Shown piece by piece: positions 17,026 through 25,020 of a DNA stretch of 64,000 nucleotides. Location of the stretch: contig NZ_CP154855.1 in assembly GCF_047302425.1 (NCBI RefSeq), positions 620,001 through 684,000 on the forward strand. The letters are read 5' to 3'. Numbering within the stretch: the stretch's first letter is position 1; every line of letters begins with the position of its first letter. This stretch comes from Oceanitalea sp047302425. GTDB lineage: Bacteria > Actinomycetota > Actinomycetes > Actinomycetales > Actinomycetaceae. Made by a program: the position numbers and the translations under genes. The notes under the pieces were generated by a model, which saw nothing but the letters and a program-made list of their open reading frames with translations, searched no databases and had not been told where the DNA came from.

Positions 17026-17743
17026 CGACGACACCCTCAGCCTCGTCGCCCTCGGGGAGCAGGAGCCCGACACGAGTGCCGCCGCGCACCTGCGCGAGTG
17101 CGCCCAGTGCCGCGAGGAGCTCGCCTCGCTCACCGCCGTCGTCGCCGCCGGGCGCGCCGGGGGGCCGCTCGAGGCGCCGCCCGCGCACGTGTGGGACCGC
17201 ATCGCGCAGGAGATCGGGAGCACGACGGCGGACGCGGCGCCCGCGGCCGTGCCGTCGGCCTCGGCCTCCCGCCGTCGGGCCGGCTCCACCCGTCCCGCCG
17301 GCCGGCGCGAGCGGCCCCGTGGGCGTCTCGCCCGAGGGGCGTGGCTGGCGGCGGGTGTCGCCGCCGGCGTCGTCGGCACGCTCGTCGTCACGAACCTGCC
17401 CGAGGACGACTCCGTGCCCGTCGTCGCGCAGGCCGCGCTCGACCCGCTGCCCGGGTGGGAGGAGACCGGCTCGGCGCGCGTCGAGGAGGCCGACGGGCGC
17501 CTGGTGCTCCACGTCGAGGTCACCGGCGAGGTCACCGAGGGCCTGCGCGAGGTGTGGCTGCTGGACGAGGACGTGCAGCAGCTCGTCAGCGTCGGACTGC
17601 TCGCCGGCTCGGAGGGCACCTTCGACCTGCCGGAGGCGATCGACCTCGAGGAGCTCGTCCTCGTCGACATCTCCCGCGAGCCGCTCGACGGCGATCCCGC
17701 CCACAGCGGCGACAGCATCGTCCGCGGCCGCCTCACCACCTGA
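17012..17743 (+). CDS. RskA-type anti-sigma factor
   Basis: The protein has 243 residues. The N-terminal domain carries a zinc-type anti-sigma motif (HLRECAQC, about residues 27-34). A single transmembrane helix (ARGAWLAAGVAAGVVGTLVV) lies near residues 108-127, and the outer C-terminal part matches the RskA fold (DPLPGWEETGSARVEE, then LREVWLLD). It should hold the preceding sigma factor inactive at the membrane until the outer part is cleaved or senses a signal. Close overlap with the sigma gene marks them as a cognate pair. Confidence 0.87.
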   Translation: MRHVDDDTLSLVALGEQEPDTSAAAHLRECAQCREELASLTAVVAAGRAGGPLEAPPAHVWDRIAQEIGSTTADAAPAAVPSASASRRRAGSTRPAGRRERPRGRLARGAWLAAGVAAGVVGTLVVTNLPEDDSVPVVAQAALDPLPGWEETGSARVEEADGRLVLHVEVTGEVTEGLREVWLLDEDVQQLVSVGLLAGSEGTFDLPEAIDLEELVLVDISREPLDGDPAHSGDSIVRGRLTT

Positions 17744-17761
17744 CCCCCGCTTCCCTCCCCA

Positions 17762-17815
17762 CCGCCGACAGCACACTTACCGCCGAGAGTGCACTTACCG
17801 CCGACAGTCGACTTC
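17762..17815 (+). repeat. Three tandem copies of an 18-bp unit
   Basis: CCGCCGACAGCACACTTA (17762-17779), CCGCCGAGAGTGCACTTA (17780-17797) and CCGCCGACAGTCGACTTC (17798-17815) are head-to-tail copies with few changes. The core CGCCGACAG appears once more, inverted, at 17876-17884. The block lies between the anti-sigma gene and the phosphate operon. Function is unknown. Confidence 0.7.
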
Positions 17816-17816
17816 T

Positions 17817-17850
17817 CCGCGGTGAGAACCGCGGCTCTCCTCCCCGAGAG
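17817..17850 (+). terminator. Double hairpin after the sigma/anti-sigma operon
   Basis: CCGCGGT (17817-17823) pairs with ACCGCGG (17828-17834) around a GAGA tetraloop. A second small hairpin, CTCTC (17835-17839) with GAGAG (17846-17850), follows at once. Together they could end transcription from the anti-sigma gene before the phosphate operon. Confidence 0.45.
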
Positions 17851-17921
17851 GGCCGACCTGGCGCGGAGAATCCAGCTGTCGGCGCGGGGGTGGGGCGGGC
17901 GTGATGAAATCCACATCGGCT

Positions 17922-17943
17922 GTTCACCCGGCGTTCACCCACC
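17922..17943 (+). promoter_or_regulatory. PHO box (PhoP binding site) of the pst operon
   Basis: Two adjacent 11-bp direct repeats, GTTCACCCGGC (17922-17932) and GTTCACCCACC (17933-17943), match the Streptomyces-type PHO box. The site lies 80 nt before the pstS start, with a possible -10 (TACCGT, 17971-17976) between. This predicts induction of pstSCAB by PhoR-PhoP under phosphate starvation; the phoP/phoR genes are not in the window. Confidence 0.85.
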
Positions 17944-18023
17944 GCCTGCCGGGCGGACACCTGCACTTCCTACCGTCAGCGGCGGACACCGGGACTCCCG
18001 GGCCCTCCGACCGACAGGATGGA

Positions 18024-19148
18024 ATGAACGTGAAGCTTGCAGGTAGCCGCCGCCTGGCGGGGATCGCCGCCCTGAGTGCCGCGGCGCTCACCCTCGCGGC
18101 CTGCGGTAACGACAGCTCCGACGCCTCCACCGGCTCCTCCTCCACGGACGCCGAGCTCTCCGGCGAGATCGCCGGGTCCGGCGCGAGCTCCCAGGAGGCC
18201 GCCGTCCAGGGCTGGATCGCCGGTTTCATGGAGCAGCACCCCGACGTCAACGTCACCTACGACCCCACCGGCTCCGGCACCGGCCGCGAGCAGTTCCTCA
18301 ACGGCACGGTCCTCTTCGCCGGCTCGGACGCCGCCATGGACGAGGAGGAGCTCGCCGCGGGTGTCGACCGCTGCTACGGCGGCGAGGTCATCGAGATGCC
18401 GCTGTACATCAGCCCCATCGCGATCGTCTACAACCTCCCCGACGTCGAGGCCGAGCACCTCAACCTCGACCCCGAGACCATCGCCGGCATCTTCATGGGC
18501 GAGATCACGAGCTGGGACGACCCCGCGATCGCCGCCGCCAACCCGGACGTCGAGCTGCCCGACCTCGACATCATCCCGGTCAACCGCTCCGACGACTCCG
18601 GCACCACGGAGAACTTCACCGAGTACCTCGACGCCGTCGCCCCCGACGTGTGGACGCACGGCGCGGTGGAGACCTGGCCGATCGCCGGCACGCAGTCCGG
18701 CGCCCAGACCTCCGGCATGATCGACACCGTCCAGGCCGCCGAGGGCGCCATCGGCTACGCCGACGCCTCCCGCGCCGAGGACCTCGGCACCGTCGCGGTC
18801 GGGGTGGGCGACGAGTACGTGCCCTTCTCCCCGGAGGCCGCCGCCGCCGTCATCGACGCCTCCCCGGCGGCCGAGGACGCGACCGACCTGCGCCTGACGA
18901 TCGACCTGGCCCGTGACACGACCGAGTCCGGCACCTACCCGATCGTCCTCGTCTCCTACTCGATCGCCTGCTCGACCTACGAGACCGAGGCCGACGCGGC
19001 AAACGTCAAGGCCTACCTCGAGTACGTCGCCAGCGCCGAGGGACAGGACCGGGCCGCCCAGCCCGACGTCGCCGGCTCCGCGCCGATCTCGGAGGACCTG
19101 CGCGAGCGGGTCACCGCCGCCCTCGAGCAGATCACGGTTGCCGGCTGA
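18024..19148 (+). CDS. pstS: Phosphate ABC transporter substrate-binding lipoprotein PstS
   Basis: This periplasmic-type phosphate-binding lipoprotein has 374 residues. The lipobox is LAAC (lipidated Cys27), followed by a Ser/Thr-rich linker. The phosphate-site motifs of the family are present: IAGSGASSQ near residue 51, GSGTGREQF near 88-96 and RSDDSGTTENF near 191-201. ATG 18024 is preferred to upstream starts because it places the signal peptide at the N-terminus and follows AGGATGGA. It is first in the pstSCAB operon behind a PHO box. A strong hairpin after its stop probably keeps PstS more abundant than the membrane parts. Confidence 0.95.
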   Translation: MNVKLAGSRRLAGIAALSAAALTLAACGNDSSDASTGSSSTDAELSGEIAGSGASSQEAAVQGWIAGFMEQHPDVNVTYDPTGSGTGREQFLNGTVLFAGSDAAMDEEELAAGVDRCYGGEVIEMPLYISPIAIVYNLPDVEAEHLNLDPETIAGIFMGEITSWDDPAIAAANPDVELPDLDIIPVNRSDDSGTTENFTEYLDAVAPDVWTHGAVETWPIAGTQSGAQTSGMIDTVQAAEGAIGYADASRAEDLGTVAVGVGDEYVPFSPEAAAAVIDASPAAEDATDLRLTIDLARDTTESGTYPIVLVSYSIACSTYETEADAANVKAYLEYVASAEGQDRAAQPDVAGSAPISEDLRERVTAALEQITVAG

Positions 19149-19161
19149 CCGGCTAACCTGA

Positions 19162-19195
19162 CGGGCGGGTCGGTGTCCTGACACCGACCCGCCCG
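19162..19195 (+). terminator. Attenuating hairpin between pstS and pstC
   Basis: CGGGCGGGTCGGTGTC (19162-19177) is complementary to 19180-19195; with the inner pairs open this gives a stem of about 14 bp. It sits 13 nt after the pstS stop and 37 nt before pstC in the same operon, so partial termination or protection of the pstS message is more likely than a full stop. Confidence 0.6.
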
Positions 19196-19232
19196 ACGCA
19201 CGTCCGCACGCCGTCCGATTCTCGGAGGACAC

Positions 19233-20216
19233 GTGGCAACCGCCGCACCGCCCCAGACACCGCCTGGCTCCGCCCCCGCACTCCGCGCCGGGCGCACCCC
19301 CGGCAAGCTGGGCAACCGGCTCTTCGCCGGCATCTCGACCGGCGCCGGCCTGGTGATTCTCGTCATCCTCGCCGCCGTCGCGATCTTCCTCTTCGTGCGT
19401 GCCTGGCCGGCCCTCGTCGCCTCCCGCGACGAGCTCGCCGAGGTCGGGTTCATGCAGGGCCGCAACCTGTGGGAGTACGTCGCGCCGCTCCTGTTCGGCA
19501 CGGTCCTCTCCTCGGTCATCGCCCTGGCCGTCGCGGTGCCGCTGAGCATCGGGATCGCCCTGTTCATCTCCCACTACGCCCCCCGCCGCCTCGCGCAGGG
19601 GCTGGGCTACCTCGTCGACCTCCTCGCCGCGATCCCCTCGGTGATCTTCGGCCTGTGGGGCATCCAGTGGCTGCAGCCGGTCATCGACCCGCTCTTCGCC
19701 TGGCTGTCGGAGAACCTCGGCTGGATTCCGCTCTTCGCGGACTACCAGGCGCCGGCCCGCAACATCCTCACCGCCGGGCTCGTCCTCGCCGTCATGGTCC
19801 TGCCGATCATCACCGCGACGATCCGCGAGGTCTTCCTGCAGACCCCCCGTCTGCACGAGGAGGCCTCCCTCGCGCTGGGCGCCACCCGCTGGGAGATGGT
19901 CCGCCAGGCCGTGCTGCCCTTCGGGCGCTCGGGCATCATCTCGGCGGCCATGCTCGGCATGGGCCGCGCGCTCGGTGAGACGATGGCGGTGCTCATGGTG
20001 CTCTCGCCCGGGTTCCTCATCAACTTCAACCTGCTGCAGCCCGGCCAGCACCAGTCGATCGCCGCGAACATCGCCAGCCAGTTCCCCGAGGCCTCCGGGA
20101 CCGGCGTGGACGTCCTCATCGCCACCGGCCTCATCCTCTTCGTCCTCACCTTCGGCGTGAACCTCCTCGCGCGGTGGGTCATCGCGCGCCGCGCCGAGTT
20201 CTCTGGAGCCAACTGA
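19233..20216 (+). CDS. pstC: Phosphate ABC transporter permease PstC
   Basis: This is one of the two inner-membrane channel subunits of the high-affinity phosphate importer, 327 residues with about six helices. Typical family segments are YLVDLLAAIPSVIFGLWG (about residues 126-143) and the coupling loop EASLALGATRWEMVRQAVLP (about 210-229). It starts at GTG 19233 behind a TCGGAGGA ribosome binding site and ends by overlapping the pstA start codon by one base, so PstC and PstA should be made together. Confidence 0.95.
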   Translation: MATAAPPQTPPGSAPALRAGRTPGKLGNRLFAGISTGAGLVILVILAAVAIFLFVRAWPALVASRDELAEVGFMQGRNLWEYVAPLLFGTVLSSVIALAVAVPLSIGIALFISHYAPRRLAQGLGYLVDLLAAIPSVIFGLWGIQWLQPVIDPLFAWLSENLGWIPLFADYQAPARNILTAGLVLAVMVLPIITATIREVFLQTPRLHEEASLALGATRWEMVRQAVLPFGRSGIISAAMLGMGRALGETMAVLMVLSPGFLINFNLLQPGQHQSIAANIASQFPEASGTGVDVLIATGLILFVLTFGVNLLARWVIARRAEFSGAN

Positions 20217-21259
20217 TGACGACGTCGACCGTCGCCCTGCACCAGACGCGCCGGCTGCCCGCGTGGGCACCGTGGGCCGTCCTCGCCGTCTCCCTCGCCG
20301 TCGCCGCCGCGATCCTCGGGATCGGGGGTACCCCGACCGTCGCGGGGGTCGCCTTCCTCGGCGCGATCATCCACGTCGTCGCCGTCGTCGCCGTCTCCTG
20401 GCAGGTCGAGGGGGCACGGTGGGCCAAGGACCGCCTGGCGACGACGCTCGTCACCCTCGCCTTCGTCCTCGCCATGGTGCCGCTCGTCTCCCTCGTGTGG
20501 ACGGTCGTGAGCGGCGGCGTGCGGGCCTTCAGCTGGGAGTTCCTCACGACCGACATGGTCGGGGTCTTCGGGCAGATGACCGAGGGCGGGGCGTACCACG
20601 CGATCATCGGCACCCTGTACGTCACGGGCATCGCCGCGCTCATCTCGATCCCGCTCGGCATCTTCACCGCGATCTACCTCGTCGAGTACGGCGGGGGCCG
20701 CGTCAAGCGGGCCATCACGATCCTCGTCGACGTCATGACCGGTATCCCCTCGATCGTCGCGGGCCTCTTCGCCTTCACCGTCTTCCTCGTCCTCTTCGGC
20801 CCGGCGTACAAGTCGGCCCTCATCGGTGGCATCGCCCTCGCCGTCCTCATGACGCCCGTCGTCGTGCGCTCGGTGGAGGAGATGCTGCGCCTGGTGCCGA
20901 ACGAGCTGCGCGAGGCCGCCTACGCGCTCGGTGTGCCGAAGTGGCTGACGATCGTCAAGGTCGTACTGCGCACCGCGATCGCCGGCATCACGACCGGCGT
21001 CATGATCGCCATCGCGCGAGTCATCGGTGAGACGGCCCCGCTGCTCATCACCGTCGGCATCACCAACGCCGTCAACTACGACGCCTTCGACGGCCGCATC
21101 GCCACGCTGCCGGTCTACGTCTTCCGCCAGTACGCGCAGGGCGGGGCGAGCGAGTACCGCGCCTGGGCCGGTGCCCTCACCCTCATCCTCATCGTCATGC
21201 TGCTCAACCTCGCCGCGCGCCTGGTGAGCAGGTACTTCTCGCCCAAGGGAGTGCGCTGA
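20216..21259 (+). CDS. pstA: Phosphate ABC transporter permease PstA
   Basis: This is the second channel subunit, 347 residues. The core contains the family segments IPSIVAGLFAFTVF and the coupling loop EAAYALGVPKWLTIVKVVL. The N-terminus has two extra hydrophobic segments compared with the ~300-residue enterobacterial PstA, a form common in actinobacteria. ATG 20216 shares its A with the pstC stop codon. pstB follows after 54 nt with no hairpin. Confidence 0.95.
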   Translation: MTTSTVALHQTRRLPAWAPWAVLAVSLAVAAAILGIGGTPTVAGVAFLGAIIHVVAVVAVSWQVEGARWAKDRLATTLVTLAFVLAMVPLVSLVWTVVSGGVRAFSWEFLTTDMVGVFGQMTEGGAYHAIIGTLYVTGIAALISIPLGIFTAIYLVEYGGGRVKRAITILVDVMTGIPSIVAGLFAFTVFLVLFGPAYKSALIGGIALAVLMTPVVVRSVEEMLRLVPNELREAAYALGVPKWLTIVKVVLRTAIAGITTGVMIAIARVIGETAPLLITVGITNAVNYDAFDGRIATLPVYVFRQYAQGGASEYRAWAGALTLILIVMLLNLAARLVSRYFSPKGVR

Positions 21260-21313
21260 TGCGCGACCCGCGCCAGACCCTCCTGCCCGCACGACCCTCA
21301 AGGACCACCACCC

Positions 21314-22093
21314 ATGTCTAAGCGCATCGACGTCAAGGGCCTCAACGTCTTCTACGGGGACTTCCTCGCCGTCCAGGACGTCAACATGGTCATCGAGCCG
21401 CGCTCGGTGACCGCGCTCATCGGCCCCTCGGGCTGCGGCAAGTCGACGTTCCTGCGCACCCTCAACCGCATGCACGAGGTCATCCCCGGTGCGCGCGTCG
21501 AGGGCCAGGCGCTCATGGACGGCCAGGACCTCTACGGCGACGACGTCGACCCGGTCGAGGTCCGCCGTCAGGTCGGCATGGTCTTCCAGCGGCCCAACCC
21601 CTTCCCGACGATGTCGATCGCCGACAACGTCCTCGCCGGCGTGCGGCTCAACAACCGCCGGATCGCCAAGTCCGACGCCGCGGACCTCGTCGAGCGGGCA
21701 CTGCGCGGCGCGAACCTGTGGGAGGAGGTCAAGGACCGCCTCGACCGACCCGGCTCCTCGATCTCCGGTGGCCAGCAGCAGCGCCTGTGCATCGCCCGCG
21801 CCATCGCGGTGCAGCCGCAGGTGCTCCTCATGGACGAGCCCTGCTCGGCGCTCGACCCGATCTCCACCCTCGCCATCGAGGACCTCATCTCCGAGCTCAA
21901 GTCGGAGTACACGATCGTCATCGTCACCCACAACATGCAGCAGGCGGCCCGTGTCTCCGACACCACGGGCTTCTTCAACATCGCCGGCACCGGCAAGCCC
22001 GGCCGTCTCATCGAGATGGACGCGACCGAGCAGATGTTCGCCGCCCCGAAGAACAAGGCGACCGAGGACTACATCTCCGGCCGCTTCGGCTGA
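21314..22093 (+). CDS. pstB: Phosphate ABC transporter ATP-binding protein PstB
   Basis: This is the ATPase that powers phosphate import, 259 residues as usual. Visible motifs are Walker A GPSGCGKS (about residues 37-44), the ABC signature SGGQQQR (about 153-159), Walker B LLMDEPCSALDP (about 173-184) and the switch histidine in VTHNM. It is the last gene of pstSCAB. No phoU gene follows, unlike many pst operons. A strong hairpin lies directly after it and can also serve the convergent lipoprotein gene. Confidence 0.96.
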   Translation: MSKRIDVKGLNVFYGDFLAVQDVNMVIEPRSVTALIGPSGCGKSTFLRTLNRMHEVIPGARVEGQALMDGQDLYGDDVDPVEVRRQVGMVFQRPNPFPTMSIADNVLAGVRLNNRRIAKSDAADLVERALRGANLWEEVKDRLDRPGSSISGGQQQRLCIARAIAVQPQVLLMDEPCSALDPISTLAIEDLISELKSEYTIVIVTHNMQQAARVSDTTGFFNIAGTGKPGRLIEMDATEQMFAAPKNKATEDYISGRFG

Positions 22094-22106
22094 GCCGCGG
22101 GACGAC

Positions 22107-22140
22107 GACGCCCCCGGGAGCCTGGGCTCCCGGGGGCGTC
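22107..22140. terminator. Bidirectional terminator between pstB and the septum-formation lipoprotein gene
   Basis: GACGCCCCCGGGAGCC (22107-22122) is fully complementary to 22125-22140. Allowing for the loop, about 14 bp can pair. It lies between two convergent genes, 13 nt after pstB and 18 nt from the end of the leftward gene. Confidence 0.75.
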
Positions 22141-22158
22141 CTCGCGCCTGGAGGGACG

Positions 22159-22590
22159 TCAGATCTTGGCGCCCTCGAGGGACTCCGTCATCGTCTCCGG
22201 GGCCTGGACGATGCACAGGCTGGTGCGGTCGTCGGCCTTGTCCCAGCTCTCCTCGGAGGGGTAGAGCGAGACGAAGTACAGCTCGGACTCGAGGTAGGGC
22301 AGACCCATGAACTCCTCGAACTGCTCGGTGCAGGCCGCGTCGGACTCCTCCTGGACCGTGGCCTCACCCGGGTACTCGTCACCGGAGAAGACGTGCTCGC
22401 CGAAGATCTCGCCGTCGTGCTCCTCGGAGCAGTCGAGCGCCTTCACCGTGCTGACCTCGTCCCCCTGGAGGTCGTCGAGGTTGACGCAGTCGCCGACCTC
22501 GAGGTCGAGGACGGAGTTCATCGTGCACCCGGCCGTGCCGAGCAGCGTGAGAGCAGCCGCGACGGCGATGACGGGACGGCGCAGGGACAT
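22159..22590 (-). CDS. Septum-formation family lipoprotein
   Basis: This secreted lipoprotein has 143 residues. The signal peptide ends in the lipobox TAGC (lipidated Cys22). The mature part resembles the actinobacterial septum-formation domain: VGDCVNLDD, ALDCSEEHDGEIFG and a C-terminal SLCIVQAPE, with four cysteines that probably pair. The role of this family is poorly known; the name comes from a link to cell division. A strong GGAGG is 9 nt upstream of ATG 22590, and a -10-like TAGGGT lies on the minus strand near 22677-22672. It separates pstB from glnR. Confidence 0.75.
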   Translation of the reverse strand: MSLRRPVIAVAAALTLLGTAGCTMNSVLDLEVGDCVNLDDLQGDEVSTVKALDCSEEHDGEIFGEHVFSGDEYPGEATVQEESDAACTEQFEEFMGLPYLESELYFVSLYPSEESWDKADDRTSLCIVQAPETMTESLEGAKI

Positions 22591-22842
22591 GTTTCTCTAC
22601 CTCCGGGTAGACGAAGAGGGAAGGGGTGTGGAGGACCCGCGGCCGGGGGATGGCCGGGAAGTCCGGGGACACCCTAGCGAAGCGGCGGAGGGGGGCCCGC
22701 ACCCGTCCAGGAGGTAGGCGACGCCGGGCCGAGAAGCGCCAGTCGGCGCGAAGGCCGCTCGTGGCGGCTTGTGTTGGAGCCCGGGGCATTCACGACCCGA
22801 CGTCTGCCACCAATCGTAGGGCAGGGGCCCGGGCGCGTCCTG

Positions 22843-23520
22843 TCAGTCGGCGGTCGGCCGCACGACGAAGCGGTAGCCGACGTTGCGGACGGTCCCGATG
22901 AGCTGGTCGTGCTCCGCGCCGAGCTTGGCCCGCAGGCGCCGCACGTGGACGTCCACGGTGCGGGTGCCGCCGTAGTAGTCGTAGCCCCACACCTCGTCGA
23001 GCAGCTGGGCGCGGGTGAAGACCCGGCCCGGGTGCTGGGCGAGGTGGCGCAGCAGCTCGAACTCCTTGTACGTGAGGTTGAGGGCCTGACCGCGGACGCG
23101 GGCGGAGTAGGCCGCGGTATCGATGACGAGCTCACCGGCCTCGAGGACGTCCTCGGCCGGCTGCGCCGCCTGGGCCGCTCCGCCGAGGAGGCGCAGGCGC
23201 GCCTCGACCTCGGCCGGGCCGGCCGTGGCCAGGACGATGTCGCTGCAGCCCCACGCCGGAGTGACGGCGGTGAGGCCGCCCTCGGTGAGGACGAGCAGCA
23301 GCGGCAGCGCCAGCCCGGTGCTGCGGGCCAGCTGGCACACGGAGCGGGCGGCGGCCAGCTCCTGACGGCCGTCGACGACGAGGACGTCGGCGTCCGGCGT
23401 GTCGACCAGCGAGTCCGCGGCGAGCGGCGCGGTGGCGACGCGGTGGTCGAGGAGGGCGAGCGAGGGCAGCACAGCGGCCGCGCCGGTCGGCTCACGGGTG
23501 AGGACGACAAGAGTGGCCAT
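22843..23520 (-). CDS. glnR: GlnR, OmpR-type global nitrogen regulator
   Basis: The protein has 225 residues, with an atypical receiver domain at the N-terminus and a winged helix at the C-terminus. The winged-helix part (LTYKEFELLRHLAQHPGRV without its end, WGYDYYGGTRTVDVH, IGTVRNVGYRF) is nearly identical to mycobacterial GlnR, and the N-terminal half is also recognisable (VVDGRQELAAAR, LTEGGLTAV). GlnR-type proteins lack the full acidic phosphorylation pocket and control ammonium assimilation genes. ATG 23520 is chosen because AGGAAGGGG precedes it; an upstream in-frame ATG at 23577 has no such site. Proximity to the pst operon is as in other actinobacteria, but the usual neighbour mshD is absent. 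Confidence 0.88.
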   Translation of the reverse strand: MATLVVLTREPTGAAAVLPSLALLDHRVATAPLAADSLVDTPDADVLVVDGRQELAAARSVCQLARSTGLALPLLLVLTEGGLTAVTPAWGCSDIVLATAGPAEVEARLRLLGGAAQAAQPAEDVLEAGELVIDTAAYSARVRGQALNLTYKEFELLRHLAQHPGRVFTRAQLLDEVWGYDYYGGTRTVDVHVRRLRAKLGAEHDQLIGTVRNVGYRFVVRPTAD

Positions 23521-23657
23521 CGCACCCCTTCCTGGTCGGGGACACACTAGTGGGAACCGGGGTGTCTCCGAGGTCACCGTTCGATCTGCCAGACTCGGGG
23601 GGTGCCTGCCCTGCCTCTCCCTCCACTGCGCCTCGCCGTCGTCGGGGCGGCGTCGTG

Positions 23658-24380
23658 ATGGGCAGCTCCACGCGCGGGGTGGTCACGGCCGTCCTCGCCG
23701 CCGTGCTCGCGCTGAGCGCCATGACGTACTGGCCGCTCGTCGTCGTCGCCGCGCTGGCGATCCTGCTCGTCGCCGGCGGCTGGCCGCGGCTCGTGGCCCT
23801 GCCCGTGACCACCGGGCCGGGGATCGTCATCGCGCTGAGCGGGCTGGCGGCGCTCGCGGTCGTCGCCGTCACCGGCTCCGTCAACGGGGTCGCGGTCGTG
23901 CTCGGGCTCGCCGTGGCCGGCAGCTTCGTCCAGGAGATGCTGCGCCGTGACGGACGTCCCCGGCTCGTCGAGTCCGTCGCCGGCACGGTGACCGGCTGCG
24001 TCGTCGCCGGCTCCGCCGCGATGTGGCCGGCGTTGGGCGACAGCCGTGCCGCTGCCGCCGTCGTCGTCACCGCCGCGGCCGCGCTGGCCGCCGGTGCCGC
24101 CTGCACCGCGATCCAGGTGCGTCCGCAGCTGGGCGCGAGCCTCGCCACCGTCGTCGCCGGTGGCGCCGGGCTGCTGGCGGGCTCGCTGCTGCCCGCGGTG
24201 GGGCCCGTCGTCGGCGGGGTGACCGGCCTCGTCGCCGGGATCCTCACCTCGGCCGTCCACGTCGTCCTCGGCCGCTTCCCCGCCTCCGAGCGGCCGCTGC
24301 CCGCCCTCGCCGCGGCCGCGCTGCCGCCGATGCTCGCCGGCGCGCCCACCTTCATGCTCGGCAGCGTGCTGCTGGCCTGA
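23658..24380 (+). CDS. Multi-pass membrane protein of unknown function
   Basis: The protein has 240 residues and is almost wholly hydrophobic, with about seven or eight predicted helices and short charged loops (QEMLRRDGRPRL near residues 93-104, RFPASERPLP near 210-219). I do not recognise a named family or any catalytic motif. It diverges from glnR and precedes the nitrobindin-like gene by 37 nt. ATG 23658 is taken because it begins just before the first helix; GTG 23655 directly before it is equally possible. Confidence 0.65.
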   Translation: MGSSTRGVVTAVLAAVLALSAMTYWPLVVVAALAILLVAGGWPRLVALPVTTGPGIVIALSGLAALAVVAVTGSVNGVAVVLGLAVAGSFVQEMLRRDGRPRLVESVAGTVTGCVVAGSAAMWPALGDSRAAAAVVVTAAAALAAGAACTAIQVRPQLGASLATVVAGGAGLLAGSLLPAVGPVVGGVTGLVAGILTSAVHVVLGRFPASERPLPALAAAALPPMLAGAPTFMLGSVLLA

Positions 24381-24404
24381 CCGAGCCCCCTGCCGACGAC
24401 CGCG

Positions 24405-24410
24405 TAGCAT
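24405..24410 (+). promoter_or_regulatory. -10 box for a leaderless transcript
   Basis: TAGCAT ends 7 nt before the ATG at 24418, and no ribosome binding site lies between. Transcription would begin at or next to the start codon. The same arrangement recurs at 27245, 55251 and 60730. Confidence 0.45.
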
Positions 24411-24417
24411 CGGGTCC

Positions 24418-25020
24418 ATGGCCACCTTCACCCTGCCCGAGGGCCTGGCCCCGGAGGTCTACCCGCTCGCCTGGCTCGTCGGATCCTGGCGCGGCTACGG
24501 CGTCATGGCCTACCCGGGCATCCCCGAGCAGCCCCTCGTCCACGAGATGACCTTCGACCACGACGGCGGTCCCTACCTGCGGTGCACGAGCACCCTGTGG
24601 GCCGTGGACCTCGAGCACTCCTCCTCGGTCCCGCAGGAGACGCCCGGCGCCGCCGGCGCGGACCTGCTCGCCAAGGCCGAGGTCTGGGCGACCGAGACGG
24701 CCTACTGGCGCGCCGCCCCCGCCGCCGCTGAGCAGTCGGGCAACGGGGAGAAGGCCGCCGAGCGGCGCACGGACCTCGAGGTCCTCGTCGCGCAGCCCAC
24801 CGGCCACGTCGTCGTCTACGTCGGGGCCGTGCGCAGCGCACGCATCGACATGGTGAGCGACGCCGTCGTGCGCACCGCCAGCGCCTCGAACGTCACCGCC
24901 AGCAGCCGCATGTACGGGCTCGTCCAGGGTGAGCTGCTGTGGGTCGAGGAGCTCGCCGCCTTCGGCCACGAGCTGCAGTCCTACGCCTCCGGGCGGCTGA
25001 GCCGGCAGGTGGCGTCATGA
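24418..25020 (+). CDS. Nitrobindin/FABP-like heme-binding protein
   Basis: The protein has 200 residues and resembles the nitrobindin family (also listed as FABP-like or THAP4-like), small beta-barrels that bind heme and can turn peroxynitrite into nitrate. The hallmark WLVGSWRGYG is at residues 20-29. The heme-ligand histidine near the C-terminus could be the one in AFGHELQSY. An insertion of about 15 residues after the fourth strand (AAPAAAEQSGNGEKAAE) is longer than usual. ATG 24418 has a -10 box 7 nt upstream and no ribosome binding site. It overlaps the ygfZ gene by 4 nt. Confidence 0.8.
   Translation: MATFTLPEGLAPEVYPLAWLVGSWRGYGVMAYPGIPEQPLVHEMTFDHDGGPYLRCTSTLWAVDLEHSSSVPQETPGAAGADLLAKAEVWATETAYWRAAPAAAEQSGNGEKAAERRTDLEVLVAQPTGHVVVYVGAVRSARIDMVSDAVVRTASASNVTASSRMYGLVQGELLWVEELAAFGHELQSYASGRLSRQVAS

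Noticed and set aside
17789..18046. Short plus-strand frame over the PHO box
   Set aside because: It has no ribosome binding site or recognisable protein and overlaps regulatory DNA and the pstS start.
22107..22140. Mobile-element inverted repeat
   Set aside because: The perfect inverted repeat is explained by a terminator between convergent genes. No transposase or target duplication is present.
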